Positions 48,501-59,300 of a DNA stretch of 64,000 bases are shown here, in pieces. The notes under the pieces are model-generated. The model ran no database searches. It saw nothing but the letters and a program-made list of their open reading frames with translations, and was not told the DNA's origin. Both the position numbers and the translations under genes were made by a program. Positions within the stretch are counted from its first letter, which is position 1; the number at the start of each line of letters is the position of its first letter. The DNA comes from Gigantopelta aegis (Eukaryota > Mollusca > Gastropoda > Neomphalida > Peltospiridae). The DNA is taken from positions 58,805,303 to 58,869,302 of the forward strand of contig NC_054706.1 in assembly GCF_016097555.1 (NCBI RefSeq), given 5' to 3'.

Positions 48501-49084
48501 CTAACTGGAAATTGATCGTTGTAAAGGTATTTAATGTCAAACTAAGGATTATTGTTGTATTAGAGCGGGAATCTTTGCCTACTCGGTAGTAGGTAGCAAT
48601 TCAGTGTTTTCCCTATAGTGTTATCTCTGGCTGAGAGACCGATAATAAACATACAATGTCCATCTAGCTTTCGAACGACAGAGTACTTGGGCTAACCTAA
48701 CCCTAACAAATATATTTTTAATGTGTTATGAGTGGGAGGATATAAAAAAACTTGCTCTTATTAGTCTTACTCTTAGTCTTATGAAAGCTGTAGAAGCACA
48801 GGGAATGTTGTTAGCGAAAAGGGAGCCTAACCGCGGCACTGGTGCCACCTGTTCTGAGGCTTGGCAGTAGCTGTCAAAGCTGGTTGATTTTGTAACTAGA
48901 CGATTCTGATGAAGTTTTACAAATTGCAATTTACAGTGACTAATTTACTGTTCAAAATGTTACAAAATATGTTGACACCTTCACAAAGAGACGGCTCTCG
49001 TGTTGCTAGATCGTCGTCCTCTTCGGCAATGACTGAAATCAGTGCAATCAAAATAACGATACCAATGTAGCACTGTAAGTTCAT
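39581..49084 (-). CDS. CNPY3: Canopy-family ER chaperone (CNPY3/PRAT4A-like), 7 coding exons
   Basis: Exons, 5' to 3' on the minus strand: 49084-48979, 45449-45332, 44665-44525, 43136-43052, 42101-41984, 41318-41283, 39663-39581. They total 687 nt, 228 aa, all in phase with GT-AG junctions. Residues 1-20 form a hydrophobic signal peptide. Six cysteines (34, 37, 89, 151, 179, 191) fit the saposin-like canopy fold. Human CNPY3 signatures are recognisable: CEVCK, ELRLIE, KGMSET, IPYEMW, and an acidic LVEEYEDDIEEWY helix. The tail is Lys/Gly-rich and ends in KEEL, a KDEL-type ER retrieval signal. CNPY3 helps fold Toll-like receptors with the ER HSP90 in vertebrates; that client role is inferred here. 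CNPY4 is the main alternative name. Intron 1 holds a Tc1 transposon and the last intron a TTAA element. Confidence 0.9.
39750..40134. mobile_element. TTAA-flanked MITE, 385 bp
   Basis: TTAA lies at 39746-39749 and 40135-40138. Both ends read AGGGACATTCCTGAGTT inward, and the match resumes at about TAAGATGTT..GACTAA. It has no coding capacity. It sits in the last intron of CNPY3. Confidence 0.85.
40309..40430 (-). mobile_element. SINE fragment, tail B
   Basis: Only the tail and a little body are present, inverted, in CNPY3's last intron. Confidence 0.65.
41198..41265. repeat. GT microsatellite beside CNPY3 exon 6
   Basis: An imperfect (GT)n tract ends 17 bases from the donor end of exon 41283-41318. 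On the transcribed strand it is a CA repeat just after the donor, a context known to affect splice-site choice through CA-binding proteins. Confidence 0.75.
41529..41658. mobile_element. CAGGGCTCACACT MITE, 130 bp
   Basis: The ends are CAGGGCT and AGCCCTG, flanked by CATAG on both sides (41524-41528 and 41659-41663). The interior pairs TTAGCCAA with TTAGCCAA-like sequence. It lies in CNPY3 intron 5. Confidence 0.6.
42197..42536 (-). mobile_element. SINE, head 1, tail B, 13-bp target duplication
   Basis: AATATCTATAATA flanks it exactly (42184-42196 and 42537-42549). Body, tail B and head 1 are complete. It lies in CNPY3 intron 4, between exons 42101 and 43052. Confidence 0.9.
43140..43745 (-). 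mobile_element. SINE, head 2-like, tail B, split by an insertion
   Basis: The tail (43140-43200) and body/head (43511-43745) are separated by about 310 bp flanked by AATTATGACAA on both sides (43190-43200 and 43511-43521). The insert ends in A-rich ATAAAATAAAATAAAA, as a retroposon would; its family is not recognised. Confidence 0.6.
43775..43862 (-). mobile_element. SINE body fragment of another family
   Basis: Inverted, it reads CTGTCCTGGATGGAGGAGCT and GACAGGCGTGCGCTACAACA, phrases I recall from other mollusc SINE bodies. Confidence 0.5.
43915..44156 (+). mobile_element. SINE with tail C
   Basis: A tRNA-like head (GTGGTGGTTGAGCCATCAGA, B-box-like GGTACTGGGTTTGTATCC) leads to a tail AAAATAAGTTGAAATGAATG with ATGA repeats. 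The tail sequence differs from tails A and B. Confidence 0.75.
44157..44483 (-). mobile_element. SINE, head 1, tail A
   Basis: Full length, inverted, inserted at the ATGA-rich end of the previous SINE. GAATGAATGAA-like sequence lies on both sides. Confidence 0.85.
44709..45034. mobile_element. CAGGGCTTCTAGA-type MITE
   Basis: GTTCAC flanks both sides (44703-44708 and 45035-45040). The left end is CAGGGCTTCTAGA; the right end is a diverged inverse. It aligns with 25053-25394 and 36414-36660 through phrases such as GTGACATATCTGATTATTAC. hAT-like by its ends, but the duplication is 6 bp. Confidence 0.75.
45088..45249. mobile_element. hAT MITE with perfect 8-bp target duplication
   Basis: The 8-bp TGAATAGT flanks the element at 45080-45087 and 45250-45257. 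The ends are CAGAGCTGGTTTTAGG and, inverted, CAGAGCCGGTTTTTCCTAG. It is 162 bp, non-coding, and lies in CNPY3 intron 2, the intron after exon 45332-45449. Confidence 0.85.
45718..46042 (-). mobile_element. SINE, head 1, tail A, 12-bp target duplication
   Basis: AGCAGATATAGA flanks it exactly (45706-45717 and 46043-46054). It is full length and lies in CNPY3 intron 1. Confidence 0.92.
46498..46690. mobile_element. CAGGGCTAGCTCTG-type palindromic MITE
   Basis: The left end is CAGGGCTAGCTCTGGCACTC; the right end, CAGTGCTAGCACTG, is a diverged inverse. It ends about 40 bp from the Tc1 transposon in CNPY3 intron 1. Confidence 0.7.
46733..48231 (-). mobile_element. Tc1/mariner transposon, apparently intact, in CNPY3 intron 1
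   Basis: TA target duplications lie at 46731-46732 and 48232-48233. Terminal inverted repeats of about 26-28 bp begin TACTCTTCAAAA and continue AAGAAACGCAAAA, with one mismatch between the ends. The 1.5-kb interior carries one full-length transposase frame on the minus strand. It is more GC-rich than its surroundings, which suggests a recent arrival. Its orientation matches the host gene. Confidence 0.9.
46907..47965 (-). CDS. Tc1-like transposase, DD34E
   Basis: An uninterrupted 352-aa frame. The N-terminal half is a paired-type helix-turn-helix region: AVARAFHVSPSTISRLW near residues 41-57, an SGRPR linker at 72-76, and a second helix-turn-helix about 100-125. The catalytic triad is visible as D166 (WFSDESRF), D254 (FQHDNARPHTA) and E289 (SDLNPIEHLWDEL), 34 residues apart for the last pair. 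A GGGSVMVWAAIS motif lies at 201-212. The second methionine (residue 18, MPRLSEPQ) gives a 335-aa protein and is the likelier start. Transposases of this type cut and paste at TA sites. Frame and ends both look whole, so activity is possible but unproven. Confidence 0.92.
   Translation of the reverse strand: MFACLASVSGRQLTIQDMPRLSEPQRNNAIGRLDAGESRTAVARAFHVSPSTISRLWDRYQQHGSTRDLPRSGRPRVTTPGQDRYIRVRHLRERLTTATSTAAAIPGLRRISDQTVRNRLREVGIRARRPVRGVILTPQHRRLRLQWCQIHRQWPQLRWRQVWFSDESRFLLRRHDGRCRVYRRRGERYAANCVQEVDRFGGGSVMVWAAISHTGRTDLVHVQGNLNAQGYIDQILRPHIVPVMANANAVFQHDNARPHTARLTTAFLQNNNINVLPWPSISSDLNPIEHLWDELDRRLRQRQPQPQTLPELAAALQAEWATIPRDVIRTLVASMGRRCQAVVNTRGGHTRY
48351..48472. repeat. Inverted repeat, about 30-bp arms
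   Basis: CCAATACACACACTAC followed by AGGAAGAAA is mirrored by TTTCTTCATGTAGTGTGTGT at the right. It lies in CNPY3 intron 1 just beyond the Tc1 element. Confidence 0.55.
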
Positions 49085-49383
49085 GTCGAAGACCTCGTGA
49101 TATCTCCGCAGAGAATCAAATCAAGGAAGTAAACACCATGTGAATCCCCATGTGTTTCCCCAAGACAAGCTTGTTGTGGTGAGCGTTGATTGGTTAAGAC
49201 AGAAAATAGTACTAATGCATCAACATATATTTATATTTTTTAATATCTACAAATGAACCGTGTTGATGAACAGGAAGAAAGGAAGGCATGCTAACACATT
49301 TTTAAACTACACCTCAGATGAATGTTTTTAAAATACATAGATCTAGGCTTCGGAAGCGGGAGTTTCTACAATTGTATTCGTCT

Positions 49384-49633
49384 TTATTTCTCATTCCAGG
49401 CAGTGCTCCACAACTGGTGTAACAAAGGCCGTGGTATGTATTATCCTGTCTTTGGGATGGTGCATATAAAAGAATCCTTGCTGCTAATCGAAAAGAGTAG
49501 CCCATGAAGTGGCGACAGCGGGTTTCCTCTCTCAATATGTGTGTGGTTCATAACCATATATCCATGTACGACGCCATATAACCACAAATAAAATGTGTTG
49601 AGTGTGTTGCTAAATAAAACATTTCCTTCCTTC
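49384..49633 (+). mobile_element. SINE, head missing, tail A, 12-bp target duplication
   Basis: TTGTATTCGTCT (49372-49383) and TTGTATTCTTCT (49634-49645) flank it. It starts inside the body, so truncation happened at insertion. It lies just upstream of CNPY3. Confidence 0.85.
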
Positions 49634-49767
49634 TTGTATTCTTCTAGCCCGTGTGTCCTCTAGCGTACGTTATTCTGTTATATTATGTGTCTCACATATA
49701 ACGGAATAACGCAAAACAACACTCGAGCTAGTGTTCTTCTACCGAGCTAAACCCCGCTCCAAGTTAA

Positions 49768-50152
49768 AGTGACAATACCTAGTTTTTAGACACTACCACG
49801 TATATTTTCACTATTAAAGCCGTTTTTTGATAATTTAAGTTAGAAGTACTTACATTTTATTATTTCGAAAATTAATTTTCGTACACCTGACGTGGTTCTT
49901 GTCATCCAGATTTTTACAATAGCTCAAAAAAATTTTTTTTTCCACAATTCTAAAAACGCACGTTCGTCTGAGAAGTAATATTATATGAGTATCAAGACAA
50001 GCTCTAGTTATTTTTAGACAGTGTTTCGCTGTTTAAACTTTATATATTTTAGCTTATCTCTGTTGTATCCTTAGCCAAATGTGTGTTGCAGGTTTTGTAG
50101 ATTAATTAAACGCAGTGTCTATTTTAACGGACTGAAACTAGGGTCCGCGCCT
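49768..50152. mobile_element. TTAA-flanked MITE, 385 bp
   Basis: TTAA lies at 49764-49767 and 50153-50156. The ends are AGTGACAATACCTAGTTT and, inverted, AGGCGCGGACCCTAGTTT. The body is alignable with 19435-19752, so this is a repeat family rather than a chance palindrome. It lies upstream of ARPC1. Confidence 0.7.
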
Positions 50153-50324
50153 TTAATGAAAAGTACATATTTATACAATTTATAACAGATATCCATAAAA
50201 AAATTTTAATATATAAAAGTTTAAACTAATTTTAATTTTAAAGTAACACAATTTTTAGAAATGGCCAAAGTTAAAATGCTACTTGTTACAGGAGGGAGAA
50301 ACAAGTTAATAACAAATTTTTTTA

Positions 50325-50540
50325 TTGGTTTTGCCTCCAAACCAGTGCTTCACGAATGGTATATCAAAGGTCGTTTTATGTGCTGTCCTGCTTGTGAGAA
50401 AGTGCATGCTGCTAATAGAAAAATGTTGTAGGATTCCTTTAAGACTTTATGTTAGAATAGTAAATGTTTAACATCCAATAGCTGATGATCAATAAATCAA
50501 TATGCTCTAGTAGTATCGTTAAACAACAAACATTACTTTA
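50325..50540 (+). mobile_element. SINE, head missing, tail B
   Basis: Diverged body (CCAGTGCTTCACGAATGG) and tail B (GTATCGTTAAACAACAAAC). Confidence 0.65.
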
Positions 50541-53303
50541 TTCCGCTGAACCTAAAATGAACTCAAATTCTATAAATGTGTATAATAGTACGATTACAAA
50601 CCAATCGTGATACCCAAGAAATTGTTTTTAAAACCATATTAACAATATTGTATTATTTATTCTTGGTAATATATGGTCATCATTTATATCATATTTATGT
50701 ATTCTGATAGCATTAACAAAACGGTACATTATTATAATTCACTGGTTTATATATGAACTATTTTGTTCTAATTCTACTTTAGAGCATTGCGCTGTGAGTT
50801 AAGTGTACCGGCGGAACTGACTGACCTCGCAGAATTCGTGTCGACTGACCATAGTCCACGGGTTCTTTAATTAAAGTTTACATAAATTAGTTTTCTTTTG
50901 TAAGTTAACTTTTTTATATATACAGATGTATGTGAATTACATTTTTTGTTATGATGTGCAACATTTTAAAATGTTAAATCTTGTAAGGACAAAACATTGC
51001 CAGTCGATGCGAAAAAAAGTGGGTGTGGACTTCGGACACTTCCTGGTTGAAGTTAAACGAACTATAAGTTAAATTGTCCGTGACTGACCCTGTTGATTTA
51101 TTTTAATCTGAAGTTTTAAAGTAATCCTAAAACATTTTCTTGATAAAAGAAAAAGATAATAATTATCACAATATATCGGAATCTTTCCACTTTTTCAAGT
51201 TTTTTTGGGAAGGGGCAGGGTTACTGATGGTGGGATCAGGCTAAAACGGAACCACTACCAAAAAGGAACCATTTTCATTGGCGAAAACGGAACAGATTGT
51301 GGCTATAACGGCACCTCACTGTATTGGCTGAAACGGAACCACACATAAGAGAGAGAGAGAAACGAAAAATCATGACTTAGGTTTGTTGCCGAATAAAGAC
51401 GGTCAAAATCGTGTTATTCAACATGTGAAACCGTGGATTGTGCTACGATAGGAATTAACACTTACCAAATCTTTTGAGTTGTTATTACTGTAGACTGTTG
51501 ATTGTCAAGCATTTAAATTACTAGAATTACACCTGTATTGCTAATTGTTAATCCCCATCACCGATTCCGTCTAGCCGGAGTGTCGCAGACAAAACACGGT
51601 TTATATGACCTTGCTTTTTACTTGAGCCATGGAGAAAACAACTCATAATTAGCGGTACAGTCTTTGAAAATATGGAAAGTAGCCTTAATACCAATTTGAT
51701 TGAACATGGACAAACCTTAGTGAGCATATATTGCTAATTAGTTCTCAATGGTTAGCAGCTCTCCACATTGGGAGGCTGTGCGTTAAGTAAACAAGTAAGG
51801 GGATCCGGTTGTCATAGATCTTTTTTCCCTTATATAATAGCCTACAATTAAACTCAAAATACAATGGTTTGGAGGCTTGAACTTCTTATCAAGTTATATA
51901 AAGTTGTCATCAAAGGCAACTAACAAAGTTCATTAAAAAGTGTATGCCTTATATGCTTTAATTTTGGTTTTGATTTCGGTGCCGTTTTAGCCATCGATTT
52001 TGGTGCAGTTTTAGCCAACGCAGGTTCCGTTTTGTCCACAGATTTTGGTGCCGTTTTAGCCAACACAGGTTCCGTTTTGTCCAGTTTGGTTCCGTTTTCG
52101 CCTGGGGCCGTTTTGGCACGGTTCCGTTTTCGCTATAACCCCTGAGGGTTAGGGTAGCCTTAGATCGATGGCAGTCACTTTTCGCACCCATTTTTGACAT
52201 ATAATTGGTAGGACTTTCCTTTGGCAGTGCTCTACAAACTTGCAAAGCAAGTTCAAATTTATTCTTTCCTGGCCAGTAAAGTATAATATTTTAGTCGCCA
52301 GCCACTTATATTTAGTAGCCAGCTAATATATACTTATAGTTAAATCGATTCATCTGCTATTTTACGGCACATTACTAATGCCGTAATTGTTATTAGGACT
52401 GCATTCGAATGAACTCGTGAAGGAGTAATTCCTAGTTGTTAAATAGTAATTACAAGTTACTGTTTGTGTTCGGTTCCACTAAAACAGTGAGTTAACTATC
52501 ATTATCAAATTCCGTACCCAATAATTTTATTAAACAAAATTAAGCGAATTACTATTTTATTGGCACTGCTAAGATATGCATTTAAATTGCAGTACTCAAT
52601 AAAAGTTAAAATAAAAGCATTGTGATAATATCTACCAGGTTTCAACGTGTTACTAGTAGATATCAATCGGCTACCTTACTTTTGGTTTAAATAATATTTA
52701 TTTTCGTCACATACTGCCTTGTAAATCCATAAATACTGCTTTGTAAATAGTTGTGTCTTTAAAGCTGTCTATAAGTCAAGTCATGAAAATAGAAACATCT
52801 TTTCATCCTCCACTGGTGAACATGACTTTCGACGTGACTAAAACAACATTCACGACTGGAGACGTTGTTATAGTGGAGGAAAAGTTAAGGGAGATAACAT
52901 CATAACGAAGTATTACCTCACTTAACATACCATGTTTACTCTTTATTACTGGAAAATCATTATTCATAGTCCCAGTGCAGTAGGAAGGTGCCAAAAAGTA
53001 GGGGGCACACTTTTACACTATTATAAAACGAAATATCTGAAAAGTGGGGGGCACAGACATAAATAGATCGCTGTGAATTATAGTATAAACCATTCTGTGT
53101 CTTAGACTAAACTCTGATTATTGACGGCAATGTGTAAAATAAACAAATAAATGGATATAGAATCGTCATATGAGCAGTTTGATCACTTGGGTGATCAATG
53201 TATGGTTTGGATAATCATCTTTCCTGGATAAAATATGTTAAATACATATGTGTATGTACTTTGCCAGCATTGAGTTCATTTGTCTTATTTTGGTTTTATA
53301 CAG
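50541..53303. other. Upstream region of ARPC1
   Basis: It holds the 15-mer element (51225-52143). The ARPC1 first exon and promoter should lie here or nearer CNPY3. No exon can be assigned from sequence alone. Confidence 0.5.
51225..52143. mobile_element. Putative DNA element with facing clusters of a 15-mer
   Basis: Five copies of GGCNAAAACGGNACC or close variants lie at 51239, 51260 (partial), 51280, 51301 and 51326. Eight copies in the opposite orientation start at 51978, 52002, 52023, 52047, 52068, 52088, 52104 and 52120. About 640 bp of unrelated AT-rich DNA separates them. The outer ends read CAGGGTTA and, inverted, CAGGGGTTATAGCG. The layout resembles subterminal transposase-binding repeats of hAT or CACTA elements. 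No coding frame is present. Confidence 0.5.
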
Positions 53304-53310
53304 GAGCACC

Positions 53311-56300
53311 ATGTCTGAAAAACACAACTTTGGAGTTACTCCTGTAACCTGCCATTCATTCAACAGAGAAAGAAATGGTGAGCTTTCTTACATGTGTACT
53401 ATATATAGAATATAACATTTTAAATTTAAAATGTTCCTTATCTGGTCACTGTCTTGGTGTGTGTGGCAGCCAGTGGGCTACCGTTTCTTTATTTTGCCGT
53501 GGAATTTTAATTTTCTGTGTCACTTTTCTTATTATTTATTAAATAATAATAAAATAATTTTAAATTTTTTAATACTGACAAATTATATATTAACTGCAAT
53601 TGTTCCCCAGTAGCTCTCACATCCCTATCTTTTAAACAATCCTAAAATTCAGTGCCTGTACTGGCATCAAAGTAAGCTATGTGTCTGGTAAGCCATGTAC
53701 AGGTTACCACAAAATAACAGATCTGGTAACCTATAGGTTATCCCACCTTTATATTTCCATTATTACTATAAAATACATGTACCTTCACATACGTATGTGC
53801 TATTCATTCATGCCTCTGTTCTCACTGTACTGATGCTGTATGTGTATCTAAATAACACTCAATTGATCCAAATTTAGGTTCTGTAGTTTGACTTTAATAA
53901 GATTTTGTTGATAACGACATCCCATTCTCAACTTTCTTGATATGTGGTAACCTCCTGGTAACTTAAATGACCGTACTCTCCTTATTTCGATCCCTGCTGT
54001 ATACGATTTTCATTTGTTGTACAGGTCTGGCAATATCTCAAGACAGCCACGAAGTGAAGATCTTCAAGTCATCTGGCAATAAGTGGCAGAATCCCGTCAT
54101 TCTCAGCGAGCACGGACAGCGTGTGACCGGGATAGACTGGGCACCCACCAGCAACCGAATTGTCACCTGTGGTGCTGTAAGTTAACCATCAGGGTTTAAT
54201 CTGAAACATACAAAACATGTGTTATAAAAATGATTGTCAGTACACCGTATATAAAAATAATAGTTCTTTGTTGTTTTACCTCAATGAAGCCGAAAAGAAT
54301 ACTTATTCATTTGTTAATATTCATCTCATTCATGTTAAAAATTAAAATTTTAAATTTAATGTTGTGAAATCTTTTATTTATTTCTTATTTTTATATTTTT
54401 TATTTCTTTATTAATATAATTAGAGTAATCATGAATTGAAAAAAAGTTATTAAGTTATCTGTCGTTTAAACCAGTTTATGGCTGGTAAGATATAAAATTC
54501 TACAAATAAAAATATAATAATCACATGTGTACATTTACAGGTAGTAATAGCCATAGTTGCATGTATGTTTAAAATAAATATGTGTTTTACAAATTTACTT
54601 TTTAGTAAATTCAGTTAAAGGAGAGGACAATTAAGGCATTTGGCCTGGTATGCATATTTAACGATATATAATGCACATTATTGCTTAATATCAACACGTA
54701 TAATCGTATAGTTAATTAATAAAACGGTTAAATGTGACGACTATTATATATAACGGGCGCAGCCATTTTGTACCATCTCAGTGAGTACGCCTTCTGGCGA
54801 GCTGGTGGTTACGTAATACTTAACGCGTCATGTCAGGAATGAGCCTTAGAACTAGAAAAACACAATCTACCTGGTTTTTGTGGGATAATAAATAGTCATA
54901 CATTGCAATGTTCTGTAATAATACACATCCCAGTAAGCCAACAGTAAGTATATCCAGCACTATATATATTATTTTTCAATACAAAATAAAATACCATTGT
55001 CAAAGTGGCTACACAACAAGTCGAAACAATTAACAATGTTTTTCCCATGCATTAACCTACGTACTGAAATGATACACGGAGTGTTTTCTTAGTTAATTGG
55101 TCTATGCTGTTAGTTGCTTCTACCTGTGATTTCTGATTGGCAGGTGTGTATTTGATTGGTAACCAGACGAGCCAATTAACTGACGCTGTCTAGACACAAA
55201 ATACATACCGGTATTGTGGAATATTACCTGTCGCCCCTAAAATCGTAATGGACATGGTTTATTACTGTAAATAGTTCTGTAAAACTATTGATTAAGTAGA
55301 CTTTTTCCATCTACAACCACAGAACTGACCAATTACGTAGTCCCAAAGAAAAGAAAATTATCACTTGCCGACTTGTGTATCGTGGGTTGTCGTTTTTGCT
55401 CCAACGTAGCATATCAATAGGCGTAACAAAATGGCTGCCCCCAGTTAGCAGGAATAATCATGTTTTTTTATTAACTCTAGCAAATGAAAAACGCGTAATT
55501 TTAAAGTGTCAGTATGTGTTGGTGGTCCGGGTATGCATCTTTCCAACACATAAGGCTCTTGTTGGAGTTGACCCTACCTTTAACAAATTAATAAAAAATA
55601 ATTTTTTTAATTATTATTTATTTATTTATTTTAGTCCTGTACTGGACCAATCAAAGGGGATTATAGGTTTCGTCTCCGTCCTTCTCTCTGTCCGTCCAAT
55701 ATTTAGTTTTCCAGACAGTGTTGTTTTCTTGCAGTGCCTCAAGATATTGAAGTGAAATTCTGTGTACAGCTTTAATGTAGAGTATAGATCATGGTTATGT
55801 ACCTTCAACATACGATGTGCTATTCCATTCTGTTCTCACTGTACTGATGCTGTAGTGTATCTAAATAACACTCAATTGATCCAAATTTAGGTTCTGTAGT
55901 TTGACTTTAATAAGATTTTGTTGATAACGACATCCCATTCTCAAACTTTCTTGATATGTGGTAACCTCCTGGTAACTTAAATGACCGTACTCTCCTTATT
56001 TCGATCCCTGCTGTATACGATTTTCATTTGTTGTACAGGTCTGGCAATATCTCAAGACAGCCACGAAGTGAAGATCTTCAAGTCATCTGGCAATAAGTGG
56101 CAGAATCCCGTCATTCTCAGCGAGCACGGACAGCGTGTGACCGGGATAGACTGGGCACCCACCAGCAACCGAATTTGTCACCTGTGGTGCTGTAAGTTAA
56201 CCATCAGGGTTTAATCTGAAACATACAAAACATGTGTTATAAAAATGATTGTCAGTACACCGTATATAAAAATAATAGTTCTTTGTTGTTTCACCTCAAT

Positions 56301-59300
56301 GAAGCCGAAAAGAATACTTATTCATTTGTTAATATTCATCTCATTCATGTTAAAAATTAAAATTTTAAATTTAATGTTGTGAAATCTTTTATTTATTTCT
56401 TATTTTTATATTTTTTATTTCTTTATTAATATAATTGAGTAATGAATTGAAAAAAAGTTATTAAGTTATCTGTCGTTTAAACCAGTTTATGGCTGGTAAG
56501 ATATAAAATTCTACAAATAAAAATATAATAATCACATGTGTACATTTACAGGTAGTAATAGCCATAGTTGCATGTATGTTTAAAATAAATATGTGTTTTA
56601 CAAATTTACTTTTTAGTAAATTCAGTTAACAAATTAATAAAAAAGAATTTTTTTAATTATTATTTATTTATTTATTTATTTTAGTCCTGTACCGGACCAA
56701 TCAAAGGGGATTATAGGTTTCGTCTCTGTCCTTCTGTCTGTCCGTCCAATATTTAGTTTTCCAGATGGTATTGTTTTCTTGCAGTGCCTCAAAATATTGA
56801 AGTGAAATTCTGTGTACAGCTTTATCATGTAGAGTTATAGATCATGTTTGTTTATGAAAAAACTTACGTCACTACAAATATACTGAACAAATTATTTATT
56901 GCCCAGGGCTAGCTCTCACACTCGCCAAATTCACCAATTGCGAATTTTGAAAGCAGTTGGCAAATTTTATTTTCATTTGGCGAAATTATTTTATGTTATA
57001 ACTGACATTTTTTTAGAAAATAACTGTTGATTTCTGCAATTTTTGAAGTTTAATGGACAATTTGGTGAAATATTTTGCTCACCCAGAGCTAGCCCTGATT
57101 GTCTATCTGAACATTGCTGGAACATGTTGGTGCGGTTGGGGTGTTTTTTCAATATAGTTTTGATTCTGTTAAATTGCAGTTAGTATGTTGGTATTGTGTA
57201 TATGTATTAGCACCAACATAAAGACGAAGGTGAAGGTTGACCTACTTGTATTTGTAGGTCAACCAGTGTCAACAAAATTTGACCTCCAGTGTAACGTGAA
57301 TATGTTCCCTGTATATTTGTGTGACTACAAACTTTCATGTAGATTCACCTAGTTTTGATAGTGGGAATTTATTCAAGGGCAATAACTGTCCAAAAATGGA
57401 ATTTATGTCAGACATGGTTATTGTCCTTGAACTTACATATATAAATTGGGCTATTTCTCGTTCCAGCCAGTGCACCACAACTGGTATATCAACGGTCGTG
57501 GTATGTGCTATCCTGTCTGTAGGATGGCACATATAAAATATATCTTGCTATTAATGAGAAAATGTAGCAGGTTTCCTCTGTAAGACTGTATGTCAGAATG
57601 ACCAAATGTTTGACATCCAATAGCCAATGATTATTAAGTTAATGTGCTCTAGTGGTGTCGTTAAACAAAACAAACATTAACTTTTAAACTGTGAATTACC
57701 AAATAATCATCTGGTTTCTATCTTTCAGGATCGTAATGCCTACGTTTGGAATCCAATTAGTGAAGGCAAATGGAAACCAATGCTGGCTATTCTGAGGATA
57801 AACCGTGCTGCAACCTGTGTCAAATGGTCACCAAAAGGTATCAACATGTTTATAGCTAAATTTATTGATGCTAGTCTTAGTTAATGGACTAATCTTAATT
57901 GTCGCTATTATAACATATTTCAGCTAATATAACCTATATATATGAAGAGTTCAGGCGCAAAACGAGATATAAACCATTTTCTTTCTTTTATTAGTTTAAG
58001 CCATTATCGTATGTCGGTAAGCGCTAATCATAGGCGCGCTGATTTGCTGCAAAACGCAATTGATCCTTATGAAATTGTATTGGGTAAATCCCGTTTTTGA
58101 TCAAAACGCGATATACGCCAATTACAAAAATCACTTTTATTGAAAATGATAAAAAAAATGGATATATCACGTTTTGCGCCTAAACTCTTCCTATATATAA
58201 AGTCATTAAAATTACAAGACATATTTTCCTGCTTAGCATATTAATATATGTGGATAAATTCAGTGCATTTTTAGTCATCCTAATGTCAGGGTTGAAACTT
58301 AACATGAAAACCATGGTCGCCAGCAGGACCAGTTGAAGAAAAATCTTACTGGCCCTTCTCAAATTCAACTATCCCTCTAATTATCATACTGGAATTTAAC
58401 TACACAGCCAAAATTAAAACTAGAGTGTTTTTTGTTGAATAATAACCATGTACTCACCGTTAGCATTAAAGTAAACCGAAAAATTGGCATTTAACTTAAT
58501 AATGAATAAAGTTAAAATTCATACAAAAACATGTTATTAAGTTTTAAACCCATACCGACTCGAAGAAGAAATCTGAAACATAAATCAAGTAGAAATAAAC
58601 GTGTTTCTTTACAACGTACCATTAAATTATTTTTTAATGCAGGGTAAAAGATAATGCAGTACAAAGAGGCTAAAGGTAGAACTGCACATGCTTTAGTAAA
58701 TAGTCTGGGAGTGGCAGTCCTCTGTGACAATGCAAGAGGGGTGAAATCCCAGCAAATGATTTCCTCGGGGGTAGCTATTTTCCTATAGACTAGATAGAGA
58801 TCCAAGGAATCATCCACTATTTTGCCAAAGGTCCATTCGACTCAGCTTTGTTCAGAGATACGGCCCTGATCATGTATTACTGTTGTGGCATTCAGATTAC
58901 CTTGGATGTTCCATCAATTGCCTTAAAACATGTATCAGGAGAAAAAAGAGTTAACCTATGCAGTATGATGGTAATTTGTAAACATTTTTGTTTTAATTTA
59001 CACTGCACTTTTACCCCCAATAAAATGTTATTTGAGATGGTATGGGTTCAATATAACATGTTTTTATATGAATGTGATCTTTATTCATTATGTTGGCACT
59101 GTCAAAATATAGAACATGTTCTACACATGTCTTCTGCTGCCAGATCTGTAGTAGATAGTGTGTTTTGTCATATTCGATTCAGTATCCGTGTGTTTCTTTT
59201 TTAACTAGTATCATATACGCCAGACCCGAAAATCGATGGTCACCCAACGGATTACCTTTGTAAAATTCTTAGTTGCCCTAAAGGTCGCAACTGCTAATTT

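Larger units (their letters stand above)
53777..56850 (+). repeat. Tandem duplication around ARPC1 exon 2
   Basis: The first copy runs 53777-55796 and the second 55797-56850. Both hold exon 2 with its flanking intron sequence and then a segment starting near TTAGTCCTGTA (55633 and 56683). The first copy is longer only because of a 961-bp insertion at 54619-55579. Outside that insertion the copies differ at scattered single bases and short indels. Confidence 0.85.

Noticed and set aside
51958-52245. 95-residue minus-strand frame rich in LKRHQN repeats
   Set aside because: It simply translates the 15-mer cluster; the same motif has no frame on the left side.
56039-56191. Mutually exclusive alternative exon in ARPC1
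   Set aside because: The copy has an extra base that breaks the frame, so it cannot replace exon 2.
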